Shown one piece after another: positions 34,394 through 46,469 of a stretch of DNA of 64,000 bases; position 1 is the stretch's first letter; every line of letters starts with the position of its first letter. Source of the DNA: Ophiobolus disseminans (Eukaryota; Ascomycota; Dothideomycetes; Pleosporales; Phaeosphaeriaceae). The notes under the pieces were generated by a model. It had not been told where the DNA came from and ran no database searches. It worked only from the letters and a program-made list of their open reading frames with translations. Where the stretch lies: contig MU006216.1 in the NCBI GenBank assembly GCA_010093685.1, positions 1,129,065 through 1,193,064 of the forward strand, written 5' to 3'. The translations under genes were made by a program, and so were the position numbers.

Positions 34394-36874
34394 TCAACCC
34401 AGTAATCCAGCTGCAAGCGTCTCCATATCCTCCAATGTCTCGGGCTCCTCAACAACATGACGTCGCGCCTTCTTCCTCTTCTTCTTACTACTTTGTTCGT
34501 CGCCTTCTGAGTCTGACTCAAACCACTTCTTTTCTTTCTTCTTGGTCTTCTCCACCACCTCATCCTCCTCATCGGTAAACTGTGCATCTGCAAGAAAATT
34601 TGCCAACGGATCTTCGCCCATGTCCTCGAGTTCCACACCAGCATCATCGCCATCGACCTCAGCTTCGCCTCGTTCACGCTCTTTTCGTTTCCTAAGCTTC
34701 TCTTTCCTCTTAGCTTTTGCAGTCGCCTTGTCCTCCACATCAGCAATCTGTACAACTGCTCGAGCTTCCTCGATAAACTTCTGTCGCTGCACCTCTGGCA
34801 AGCCTTCGGCCTTGAAGTCTGCTTCGTCCTTGAGCTCGTAAGGCTCACGCGCGATGCCGTCATCGTCGAAGACAAGTCTCTTGCCCTTGTCCATGAGCTT
34901 CGTGAGCTTCTTCTTCGACTGAAGAAGCTTTTCGCGACGATTGCTGTCGATGACGATAGGTTGAGAGGCGCCTGTAATGTGGACGACACGACCGCCGGGT
35001 GTGGTTGACGTGTCGCCATCGTCGCCAAAGTCTCCCTCCTCGTCATTGGCGGGTATCCTTCGTTTGATAGAGAGGAAGTCGTCGTCAGCAGCATTGATAG
35101 TAGCGCTGCCAGTGAAATCATCTGCTGCTGCGGACAGGTCATCAGGTCTATCTCTGACTAGCTTTTTGTAGTGATCGGCAAAAACGTCCTGGTTTTGCCT
35201 CTCAAACATGCGATCGTACTTGGTCCGTACGGTCTTTGTTTTCTTCGCTGTGTCTTCCTCTTCGTCAGATTCGGAGAGCTCCATGGTCTGCCGTGAAGCT
35301 TGCTTTTTTTGCCTGCTGTTGTTGTCGTTCAAGAACTTGATCCTAGGCGTACCGGGCAATCCCAGGCTTGCTGCAAACGCCTCCAGATCGTACTCTTTCA
35401 GCTTAAAGACCTCCTTATCCTTTTGAAGGTAAACTGATTTCACATATGTCATGAAAGCCTTCTGTCCGAGATACTTCAGGGCCGGGTCTTGGAAACACTG
35501 ATTCTGTAACTGCTCTTTGATGGATTGCCTTTTCTTCTGTCGCACGTTGATGAGTTCAACTGGAACATTCTTGGCCTCGAGACGCTTCAGCATGCCCTCC
35601 TCTTCACTTGAGGTCAGAAAGAGCACGCCCCGCCCCTCTCGGTTGTATCGTGCAGTACGGCCTACTCGGTGGATATACGTATCAGCATCGTCAGGGCAAT
35701 CGACTTGTATGACAAAGTCGACAGCTGGAAAATCTAGACCTCGAGCTGCAACATCTGTAGCAAATAGGCATGAATTCTTTGATGACGAGAATTTTGCGGT
35801 AGTGTCTAGGCGAGCACCTTGCTTTTGGCGGCCATGGATGTGGAGGAGCGGTATGCCAGGCTGCATGTGACGGAAAGATTCGAAGACGAAACGGACGACC
35901 TTGGCAGATGAGAAAAAGCACAGTATCTTGGACTTCTTGCTTGCTTGTATGAAGCTCCACAAAGTGTCCAGCTTCTCCTCCACCGGACATATGATGTAGT
36001 TTTGTTGTAGACTCGCCGGTGTCGCGCTCTTGTCCTCAGCATGCACTGATACATATTCTGGGTCGTGGAGACTTAGTCTTGCGAGATCCGAGACTTTCTT
36101 GGATTGGGTGGCGGAGAAAAGTAAGGTCTGTCGATCCTTGGGTAGGTAGTCGACAATGGCATCGACGTCGCGCTGGAAACCCATATCGAGGATCCGGTCC
36201 GCCTCGTCCAGTACCAGCATCTTCAGGTCGTCCACACTGAATGCAGCCGTTTGCGACAAGTGCTGCAACATGCGCCCGGGTGTCGCAACCAGTATGTTCA
36301 TGCGTGTCAAAGCCTGCCGTTCGGCCTCCAAGCTCTTTCCACCAATCAACAAGCCTGCCGCGAACATATGCCCATGTTTTCCGACCTTGCAAAGAACATC
36401 GAAGATCTGTATGGCCAGCTCCCGGGTTGGAGAGAGGATCAATGCGCCGAGTCCAGCATCCGCACCCACGTGTTGCAGTCGATAGAGGTTCTCGAGAACA
36501 GGGATAATGAAGGACAGAGTCTTTCCGCTACCCGTCTTCGCGGCGCCGAGGATGTCGTGTCCCTTCAGGGCAAGCGGTATGGCTTTGCGCTGTACATCGG
36601 TCATGACGGCGAAATGGCAGGCTTTGAGGCCCTGTTTCGTGGGATCGGAGAGCGGGAGGTTGGTGAAGTCGCTGAAGGTGCCATTTTTAATATCCTAATG
36701 TCAAGTCAGAGGATGCGCTTAATGTATGTTCAAGATGCCTGGGTGGCCTACGAGGTCGTTAACCGCCTGTTCCAGTTTCTCCACGTCCACATCGTCGCGC
36801 TTCCGCTTCTGCTGGGCAGCCTGTTTCTTGACCTTGGTAGGTCGCGTACGACCGGTGATCCCAGGAGCGACCAT
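34394..36874 (-). CDS. DBP4: DEAD-box RNA helicase Dbp4
   Basis: Nucleolar ATP-dependent helicase required for 18S rRNA processing (U14 release). Exon 1 is 36752-36874 and exon 2 is 34394-36694; 807 aa, close to the yeast protein. The first exon encodes a basic Lys/Arg tail ending VEKLEQAVNDL. The helicase core is complete: TDVQRKAIPLAL (Q motif), AAKTGSGKT at about 92-100, PTRELA, TPGR, DEAD, SAT, ARGLDF and HRVGRTAR. The Dbp4-specific C-terminal region follows (LGQKAFMTYVKSVYL, FAASLGLPGTPRI). The tail is highly charged with Lys/Glu blocks, as in orthologues. The 57-bp intron joins NDL to DIKNGTFSDF. Confidence 0.95.
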
Positions 36875-37095
36875 TTCAGCGCATTATTGAGGTCAGGCGT
36901 GTTGGGGAACAAGAAATTTTGGTGGAGACATTTTGGTGGAGACTTTCCATGTGGCACGTGCGGGGCGATCCTTTGCGCCTCGCCGCGGGGGTGTCGCTAA
37001 CTCGCATCGCATCGCCGAGCTTCCAACTCACTTCACAATCACCACAACAGCAGCCTTAAGCACAGCCTTAGCAGTCACGGATACCGAGGCTCGAG
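36875..37095. promoter_or_regulatory. Divergent promoter of DBP4 and the J-protein gene
   Basis: A 221-bp spacer between opposite start codons. It includes a perfect CACGTG at 36955-36960, 81 nt upstream of the DBP4 start, and a 14-bp tandem repeat. This compact bidirectional region probably drives both genes. Confidence 0.5.
36916..36943. repeat. 14-bp perfect tandem duplication in promoter
   Basis: ATTTTGGTGGAGAC occurs twice in a row without mismatch, inside the DBP4/J-protein spacer and 42-69 nt upstream of the DBP4 start. Confidence 0.85.
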
Positions 37096-37837
37096 ATGGC
37101 CGACGACCTCGACGCAGAGCTTGCGCTCGCTGGCAAAGAGGCCGACAAGGCAAGTCAAGTCCCTTCCGAATGGCTGTGCATCACTAACAACTGGACAGGA
37201 TGCAGAGATCGAACGTAAGCAACAGGCGCGCACAGTCTACAGCCTGCAAACAGCATTCTAACCAGCTCCAGGCATACGCGGCGTCTTCAAGAATGACGCA
37301 TACGCCGTCCTCGATCTCCAGCCGGGTGTACCCGAGAACGACATTAAGAAGTGCTACCGCACCAAATCGCTCCTCATCCATCCCGACAAGACCACCAACC
37401 CCAATGCGCCCGATGCCTTCGATCGCCTCAAGAAGGCCCAGACGGTGCTTCTCGACGACAAACTGCGCGCTGAGCTCGATGAGAACATATCAGACGCCCG
37501 CATGCTGCTCATGCGCGAGAAGAAGCTCACCGCCGACGATGAGGAGACCCGGGGCCCCGAGTTCCTCAAGGAGTGGAGGAAGAAGACCATCTGGGTCATC
37601 ATGGACAACGAGAGCAGGAAGCAGAGACAGATGAAGGCCGCCATGCGGGAAGAGGGACGGCAGCAGAAGAAAGAGGACGAGGAGCTTGCCGAGAGGAAGA
37701 GGAAGCGCGAGCACGATGACGCGTGGGATAAGACCCGTGAGCAGCGCATCGGCAGCTGGCGAGACTTCCAGCAGGGCAAGAAGCCTGAGCCCGAGGGCGG
37801 CAAGAAGAAAAAGAAGAAGGTCAAGGCTCTGGGATGA
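37096..37837 (+). CDS. J-domain protein, DNAJC8/Spf31-like
   Basis: Co-chaperone that stimulates Hsp70; relatives of this shape (DNAJC8, fission-yeast Spf31) associate with spliceosomes. Three exons: 37096-37149, 37199-37214 (16 nt) and 37272-37837; 211 aa. The J domain is at about residues 30-95: AYAVLDLQPGVPENDIKKCY and the catalytic HPD at 60-62. The C-terminal half is a charged coiled-coil-like helix (EERKRKREHDDAWDK-type) ending in a poly-Lys nuclear signal. Intron 1 starts with GCAAGT after AAG, a GC-AG intron; the nearby GT does not keep phase. Orthology to DNAJC8 is likely from order and size but not proven. Confidence 0.85.
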
Positions 37838-39469
37838 GATGCGCGTCGGATCACGGCCTTGGACCGCTCCTCATCACTTCCGTCGGACACGTGGATGATT
37901 AGAGGGCAAGTGCTGGAATCTCGACATCGAACCGGCGACTACACGGACCTTGCACCGGCATCTCAAGTGCTCTCCCATGCGCCTGGAGCCTCGACTCTCC
38001 ATAAACACGCATGCCCCTCAACACATGACTGCACTTAGCTTGCACTGCACCTACCTCGCCCGTCACCTCATTTCGGCACCCGCCTTATTTTCCCCTCCAC
38101 AGCATCTGTTAGGCGCTCACGGTATTTAGACTTTTAGCATCCGGCGCCAAGGCGCAATGGGTGTTTCATCTTGCAAAGCTTGAGCCACGCAAGCGCGCCT
38201 CGTCTACATCTCAGCGCGGAGTTAGGGAACCGGATCGACATGGACAGTATCCGTGCATATGCATATTCCATTCACTGGTCTTGGATTACTGCAACCATGG
38301 TGCATTGTATGGGGGAGGGGGGGTGCACTTGAAAATGCAATGATAGTACCTACGTAACTACAAATACAAACGTGAAACATACACATTCTATGGATCCAAG
38401 TGTGAAGCGAAACGAAAGCGGGGGGTATATCCTCCTAGTAAAGCAACCAAATGGCCTTATTGCCATCCCCCCCTCCCCACTCTGAGCCACCAAATTGCAC
38501 TCTCAAAACATACTTCCGGTCACATCTCCGCCGTGTTGCCCGTCGCTCATAACTCCCCAAAATGATGTGATATCAAAATCAGAAATATAAGTTCAGTCAC
38601 ATCCCCCACACGAGCCCCATAATCATAGCTCGGTCCCTGTAATTTCCATCCGCGCGCCACTCACCACCTCGAGCGCCCGAATGAGGGAAACGCTGCAGAT
38701 AGCAACCCAAAGCGTCGATGCGCGTGCCGTGTCTGATCTGCATTTGGAGGTGGTCGTGCGATGTTCGTTGAGTCTCGACTGCGCTGGGGGCCCTGGACCA
38801 CGCGATCTGCGAACCAAGATGGTGAAATGGACCAATCGCCTTTCCACTAGACATTTACTCATCTCCTCGGTAGCCGTTCGCGCGCACCGAATGGCTCGAT
38901 GCTACCCAATCCGTTCGTGTAGTCGTGCGCAATGCGGACTAAATGTATGATTGAAAGTTCGCTCCCGCTGAAAACATGAAACGCCAATGCTGCGCACGGT
39001 TGCTATCGCGCACGGCTGTGTGACTACGTTGTACTGTACATAAACCTTGAATAACATGAATGCTGAGCGATAGATATAAAGAAGCCTGTCCGCCGCGATG
39101 CTGCAAACCAGACTGTGCTGTCCTTGCTCAAAGCCCCTCTGCTGCACGAAACGAAGAAAGACGAAGCGAACGCAAGCCGTAGTTCTGGAATGGAAAACGC
39201 CATGGTATCTCGATGCTTTTGGGTACGATGCAGGTATGCAAGCGAAAGACGGCCCTGGTGCAAGCGATGCAAAAGGAAGAAAGACAGAAAGAGAAGGACC
39301 CCGGAGAGAAACATAAGGCGTGTGTAATGTGACGTTACGGCCGAAATGTTTCAGGCGACAAGACCCGCTTGCCGGCATCGGGATCATATATATGTACGCA
39401 GCTCTTGAAACAGGACAGGCCTGGACCGTGGAGCCGCGTCGCGCGACCTTTTCACGCCGCCCCTCCCTC
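37838..39469. other. 1.63 kb without a supportable gene
   Basis: Convergent 3' region of the J-protein and Zn2Cys6-PAS genes. Contains a short G-run at about 38310-38325. No coherent coding frame was seen. Confidence 0.5.
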
Positions 39470-41697
39470 TTACTCTAGCACCTCGTGTATATTCAGCCGC
39501 CTGCGTTTGCTCGACCCAGGCGTTTCGGGTCGAAGTTCGTTAGCGTTTGGAGAGGGCATGTCACGTCGCACGAGCTCACGCTCGCGTTCTGTGGCGCTTT
39601 GTCCTTCGAGGTGGAGCGGCGAACCAAGAGGAGCTGGACCAGTGCGGATTGGAGGGAGGTGCAGGCCTTCGAGGCGTGATGGACGATTGACCTCGCGCAA
39701 GGGTTCAGAAGTAGCAGATGGTTTGCGAGGAGGCGCCACGTACGGCGACGGGTACGCTGGGCCTAATTGTGTTGGGGGCTGAATTGTCGGGAAGTACCCT
39801 GATTCTGCGCCGGTTGTAGGCGAGTAGCCGTAGGAAGAACTACTGCCGTAAGAGCTGGGACTGAATGTGGGCAGTGAGGTGCGAACAGACGAGAAGTTGA
39901 AGTATGGGGAGTTTGGGGTTGAGTTCGTCGACGATGGAGGTCGCGTTTGATGCGGTGTGAAGTCTCGTACACCTGCTGTTGTTGGTGCAGACATGGTCTG
40001 TGATGTTTGGCTCGGGGTGGGCGGTGCATACTGTTGCGTTAAAAGAGGAGGACCAGACATCCTTGGTGGTGAGCGCACAACCAAGGTTACCAAGTAGAGG
40101 GACGTCTTCGCCAATCGAACCTGGACTAGAAGAGACTGGTATTGGCCGTTCGACATGCGGAAACTCAGATACATTGGCCTGTCTGTGAAGCCTTGACTGA
40201 CTTGATCAACATCGCGGTCTTCCAGCTGTTCCATAACAGGCCGCATTGGATCCTGCCCGATTGGAGTTATGGGAGCCATGTAAGTTGGCTCGCGCTCGTC
40301 CCTCTCGTCCCGTAGCTCATTCCGTAGACGCTGCAAGCTCTCGTTTTGCCGAGCTTCGAGAATGTCTCCGAGGTGTTTGCCACGCACATCTCCCAGGAAG
40401 GAGACCAAATCTTGGAACGCTCGATTCGATTTCTGTATAACCAAGTCCAGATTGAGGAAAGCCACTGGAAGTGCCTGGTACACCAGATTGGGTCCCGCTG
40501 GATACGGTGATATGGCGACACTTCCAAATCCTTCGGATTGGCTTCCGTTAGACACCAATGCTGACTGAGAGTGGATGCTCGGGCTGTGCTCTTCTCCTTG
40601 TCGTCCTGAAAATCGAGTCGCGTCGGAAGGTCGCTGTGAGTGCACCGTCGGAAACGAACGAGGGTAGGCTTCTGCAACCGAAGCAGGTACCGCGCCTAGG
40701 ATCTGGCTAGGTTGCTGCCTTCCATCTTCTGATCTAGAAAAGTCTCTATCGTCTCTTAGTCGCGGTCTTCCTCTCTTCTTGTGTTGAACGTCTTTGCATG
40801 AGTCCTGTCAACGTACTGTCAGTTTCATTGATGCACGTCGCGTCTTTGTATGCTAAGGCTTGAACCTGGCGGACTAACCTGCTTTCCAGAAGAAACGCAT
40901 CGATTACACGGACGCTGCACATCGCAACTAAGATGCGCTTTTTTGCAGTTGACACACGCAGATGCTACGTGGGCCTTGGTTCGCCTTGCTGGCTTGGTAG
41001 GTCTTGCAGGAGGTGGAGCAATTATCGCCGCTTGCTGCACCATAGGTCCTGCATGATGGCCTGCAGCATAAGAAGGGATGCCGCCGGCTGGGTAGCCATA
41101 TGCGTAAGTTTGCGGGACCTGAGGGTTGCCGTACGGCGAGTGATCGATTGTGCGTCCAGTCTGGTAATGCGACCTGGGCTGCAATTCTCCCGGATATACC
41201 TGTCGCTGTTGATTACTTTGGGTTGCTGGTGCAGACCGATGATCGAACAGCGCAGACGCAGGTGGTGGTAAAGATAAGCCTTCCTCAAGTCTGTGGGACG
41301 GAGCTACCTGTGTATGGTACGAGTGCCGTGAGGGTTCTGAGGTGTGTGCTGGTCGACGAGTGGGAGAATGAGGTTCTGACATGGGAGGTGATGGGTAGCC
41401 TTGTTGTTCAAGTCTGTTCGGACTAAACTTGGCACGGAATTTCAACAGACCGTCCTCAGGCTCTGGAGGGTGCCCGATGGGTGCGGAGGGGAATGAGGTC
41501 GGACGAGGTAAGGCCAGACTCTGCATAGCTTGACCGCCGCAACGCTCAACGCCTTTGTCAGCAGCGACGACACAACGAAGTGGATTAACAGGTGGCAGTC
41601 CAAGCAGATATTCCGCTGAACGGGCAGCGCTTCTGTTTAACAGGCAAGAGGTGTCACTACCATAAGCTGTTAGACTCTGAAGCGGATAGATCTGCAT
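39470..41697 (-). CDS. Zn2Cys6 transcription factor with PAS-like region
   Basis: Nuclear regulator, 717 aa. Exon 1 is 40879-41697 and exon 2 is 39470-40804. The binuclear zinc cluster lies mid-protein, at Cys248, 251, 258, 264, 267 and 276 (ACVNCKKAHLSCDVQRPC..). The intron falls between the fifth and sixth Cys, so splicing is needed to complete the cluster. A basic linker KKRGRPRLRD follows. Residues around LPVAFLNLDLVIQKSNRAF and DLVSFLGDVRGKHLGDIL look like a PAS fold. Both ends are Pro/Ser/Gln-rich. The combination resembles ERT1/RDS2/AcuK-type carbon regulators, but placement of the cluster in the middle makes me unsure which group this belongs to. Confidence 0.82.
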
Positions 41698-44600
41698 GGC
41701 GACTAATGGTGAGCTAAGAAGGAAGCGAGGACAGAGCCGTCTGATGACGAGAGCTGAACATGCGTTTAAGCCCCGGCCACAGCCACAGGAGGTCGGAGGA
41801 CGCTATTACATCTTGCTGTTTGCGAATGCATGAGTACTTGGCCCAGACCAAGGTCTGAGACTCTGAGGGTGCGAACTGAGGTAGGAGACTTGAGCTGTTT
41901 ACCTTTCTGATATCGATGGCTAGGTCGCTACCGCTCCGTTCGCAAAACGTCTCTCACAACGGTGGCCAAGAACGAGACAGCTGGGCCAATGTTGACGGCG
42001 AGGCTTCAACTAGAGCTGCATGTAATGGGGCGAGGGAGGCGGGGGGTGTGGTGATGGACTCGGGTGTGGTGGGACCAATGAACAGCACACGATGCAGAAG
42101 AGGAGAGCAAACTCGTGCCCAGTCGGCGGAGATTCCCCAGTAATAACCAGAATCGGTTATGGAGATTCTGCTCACAGATCTTTGCAGAACCCCTGTACAC
42201 GAGTGTAGATGACGGACCACATCCATGCAACGGGGGCCACGATGAGTTCCGGGCAACGGGAGCAGGGAATGCATGCGCTTCGGGGACGACGACATGCTGG
42301 CCTCGTTCGGCTGATGGTTCTTTGACACAAATGCTAGGCCGCCCTCGCAGAGGGTCGATGCAGCCGCGGAAGTATGCACGGCTTCCAGGCGTGGAGTGTG
42401 CATGGGCACAGCGGGTTGGCGCTGCCTGGGGGCCCTGTCACGCCGGCTTGCCCCCTGCTTTCCGAACCGTCTTCGACTAGGGCTAGCTAACGATGGCTCG
42501 GGCTTCTGCGTGCGCTATTGCACCACTGTTTTGCAGCCGCCGATGCAAACCTTAGGGATCGAATCGAGTCGAGGCATAAGCCGCCGCCCTCGAATGCAAG
42601 CGGCTGCGCTTATGTCCCGCGCCGTTGCTTGGGACTGTGAATACGGCGAGGGCAGCACGGCCGACCCGAGGCGGCCAGATATCATTTCATCTTGATGTGA
42701 GGTTCACCAGCGAGGCGTCTGCGCCAGCAGCGATGAGGTGAGTATTGCGAATGTGGCTCGTACTGACAGGCCCGCTACTCTGGTCCACTATGGACACGCT
42801 TGTGACTGTCAGTCGCGCGTCCGGCCAACCACCGTCTCCATCACTGCGCGACTTGTTCGGCACCGATCTTCGGTCACAGCTGAAAGTTTGCCTTTGCACT
42901 CTCTGATTGACTGCCAAAAAAGCTTCTTTCAGGGTCTCGATGCCGCGACGACAGAAGCACTGCTTTTGCCAATGACGAAGCCGTCTGGCGCACACTAAGT
43001 CTTGTCGCAAAGACCACGAATGCAGCCGCCGCTGTGATCGACACTGCTTGCGGATATGGCTTGACTCTGCGACGCCTTCATACCGCGATGCCATTCATCG
43101 CTCGTTTGAAGTCACGCTAGGCAGCTATAAAGTTTAGAAGCTATAGCGAGAGGTAGATGTGCCGAAACCATGTGTATTCTGCGGCCGCCTGGCGTGTATT
43201 GCTTTGCTGCTAGAGCACTTGCGACGCGTGTATTGCACTCATGACAGCTGAGTCGCAAGCGCCGGTACTGTGAAGGTCCTAGACTATCAATGCGGGTAAC
43301 ACTTTTGGCGGCGCAGCACCATCCGGCTAGTGGTGAGACCGCCGCTAGCTGTGGATGAAGGCATGTAGTCGATGCACTTGGGGAAATGTCCTCCAAAAGG
43401 CTCGAGACAAGGTCGTATATCAGTGGCGGGTGAGCAACAATGCGTGCATGAAAGATCAAACAGCGGACTCGCTGCAGGTCAGTCGATCCTGCAATAGGTG
43501 CGAAAGGCGCCCCAAGCTGTCCTCAGTCGCCGTGGCCCGAGTTCATGCAGTCGTGGTGGCGTCCAATCTTCTGCAGAGGCAGTCATAGTGCTGTCGTCGA
43601 AACAAGCCAGAGGTATAATACGGCCAATATAGGTGTGGGGTGGGATGCATTGGGACGGCGGCCAAACAAAATACTCCGGTGGGTGATATCGATCGAAACT
43701 GGCGCCGTCGAAGATCGCCCGCAAAAGTGTCCGAGCATCACAGCCAGATTGCGTGGAGATGTCTCGAGGGGTGCAGCATTGACGCTGCGGGGCCGAAGCC
43801 TGGGTTTGCAGTGACGGGCTTATTGCATGTGTACTGCAGGCGGTATTGAGCGTGTAGGATCTCCATGTGGTTTGATAGGTGGTGCAGCATCGATACGGGG
43901 CCCTGGGTGCGAGGAAGTCGCTGTCTTGGCAGGAGCGTTAGCGTGCCAATGGGCCACTTCGCTACCTGCTTCTGCGCAGTCGCATGAGGAAAGTACGACG
44001 GCGCATGTCAGGCAGGCGCGACCGTGATGCCGCACAATGGTTGAGATCAACACCAGGAGCATTCGCTGTGTCGGGCCTTTCCCAGGCTTCAAGGTTCGAC
44101 AAGAAGGTCTGAAGACGGAATAGCGGCAGCCCGTCCCGACCCTCTGCGAAGATCGATACCGGCATTGGGGCACGGTGCATAGATAGATTACGCACGACAA
44201 GAATAGCTGTGCCTGTAGCGGCCATGACATCGTCCGCCATAACAATTTGGAATGTCCCCACGGGCCCTCAATATTCATGTGCAACTGCTGCACCTTGTCA
44301 CATATGCTGTGGGCTGCATGCCCAGCCTGTGTAACCACCGTCCCTCTCCGCGGCGGGTAGCGAGATTCGAAAAAGCAGGGAGCAGATCCAGCAATGCGGG
44401 AGCGTTTCTTCTTCACACCGCGAGCGGACCACGCCTTCCGAACTCGATGACGACTAGTCCCCAGTGCAGAACGCTCATACATACATACACGTATCGCCTG
44501 GCGCGCGGAAAGTATACACATCCAACATCCAACGCACCGGCCCTGCTCGACTAGGGATTTAGCCTTGGGGAGCGGGTATCCAAAAATACTCCTCCAGCGG

Positions 44601-46469
44601 AAGCGTTGACGATAAGAAAGGTCTTATATCGCGTATAAATTGCCCTCATCTCTCTGTACGATTCCTCGAGGCTACGGCAAGTGCATATAACGGTGTCCAG
44701 GGATCTGGGATCTGCCACGTCTTGCCGTGGCGGATGCTGCCGTTTTGTCGCTCTCTCATCGTGTGCGTGGGACGTCCCAATGTTGCACCACCCACGCCCT
44801 CTGCGAACTCGTGGGCGGCCGCAGCGGCCCTGCATCGCGACTGGCCAGGTTCTTGCACTCATCAACTCGAGTCGCCGAGTCAGCGCGCAGGGGTTGGGCA
44901 GGGTCGCGGATTCAACCGCGGGGATCTACGAACCGGTGCCTGGGCTTCTGGACACGTTGTTGTGCCAAAAGTAGGCGGCGTGCTGGGGTGCGTGCATGCG
45001 AGCCCGTCCTGGGCCTCTTCTCGATTTGCGACTGGGTGCGGGCCGAACAGGCGACCCTGTTGCATTCCTTTGAGCACATGTACATGAGCGTTCAATATCC
45101 ACATGGCTGACTTCCACCGCGTGCATCGGACGCCCTCGATGCACCGCAGCTGCGGCTTGCACTCCTCAGGCTCTCCCTGCAGCATCTCGTAAAACGTCGC
45201 ACGCGAGCCTTGGGAGACGCGCTTGTCGTGCAAGTCCTGAGTAGCCTCGTCAGGCCCGCAACGGAATAAAAAATTCCGTCTGTGAGGGCCAAGTTCAGCG
45301 GTTGTCCGAGATGGATTGTGACCGAGTGCGTTGGCGTACGCTGTCCAGAAGCGACATCCTTCGGCTACGCCTCGCCAGGAAGCCGCTCCGCGCCGTTGAG
45401 CGCCCATGACTGATATCGGGCACATGATCTTCATTGAAATGCGAAAAGAGTTCCGCAGCGAGATTGCGATCTGAACAAGGCTTATTGGCGATATCAAAAA
45501 GCCGTTGGATTGTGTTTGCTGATTTGCAAAGCGTGACACAACAGCCCACCACGCCCCAGAGGCGCGCATAGTAAGCTCGGCGCCTCACACCTGAGGCTGT
45601 GGCACGCCCAACCAACGTGTGAGCGTCGCACAAAATATTGTTGTGGCGGCTTCGAGAAGGCTGCGCTGCCGGGTAAGCCCAGCAGGCGGATTATTGAAGT
45701 CTTTCCGCGTTGGCACTAGACAGGGTTGCGCTGCCGTCAGGCTGCGAGTGGAGCCAATTCGGGTGTCGCGGAGCATTCGCCCGGCATCATAAATCTCCTT
45801 CGAGGATGACGTGCCTGCAGGGCAATGCGCGTACAAAGGCCCCTAACCCTGCCCGGGCTTGGAGATGTGAGATTGGTGTCAGTCAACGAGCGGTCGCCTG
45901 TCAGTGTCAACTCTATTTCATGTCGATAGAGCCGGGAAACGCTATCCCAACTGGACCTGCGCGCTGTGCACAGTACCTGCAGCTTGTCAATCCCAATCTG
46001 CATAGCGACAGGAGCCCAAAGCTTGATGGGACTTCAGCAGCGTGGTCGCCCTCGCCGTGTCCATCCGTATCGGAATCTGCACGCTGTCGACACCATCGGG
46101 CGAAATGCACTATTGACTCGATACACACTTGCAATTTGGCGGGTCCGCATCGTCCGAATCCAGATCGTACGAAACGCCCCACGCCAACAAAGTTTGGCCC
46201 TTGAGCACCCGCGTGGCACAGCAATAGTGACATCCTATGTTGTACCTAAGCGACGAGGCGAAGGGTTAGAGTGGTCTGATACGCGCCCCGCGCTAGCTTA
46301 GCCGTGTCTGGCGGGTGGGCTGGTCAGTGACAGTCTTCACCTGTTCGAGATTGACTCGAGCCTCACAGATCGTGATTCAGAGGCCGTCGTACCAAGCACC
46401 GCCTTTGTGCAACGACAAACTTTATATTGTGTTTTGCTGATTGAATCCGGGTATCGATTATTGACAAAC
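41698..46469. other. 4.8 kb gene-free stretch
   Basis: Moderately GC-rich, so several overlapping open frames of 100-230 codons occur on both strands (longest 43820-44521 and 44880-45569, minus). None has protein-like composition, known motifs or plausible spliced continuation. No terminal repeats or tRNA were recognised. Probably long regulatory or leader sequence of the PAS regulator, a lncRNA, or decayed DNA. Confidence 0.45.

Noticed and set aside
43820..45569. Long minus-strand open frames of 229-233 codons
   Set aside because: They overlap several frames on the other strand, have random-like composition, no conserved motif and no splice partners. In DNA of this GC content such frames arise by chance.
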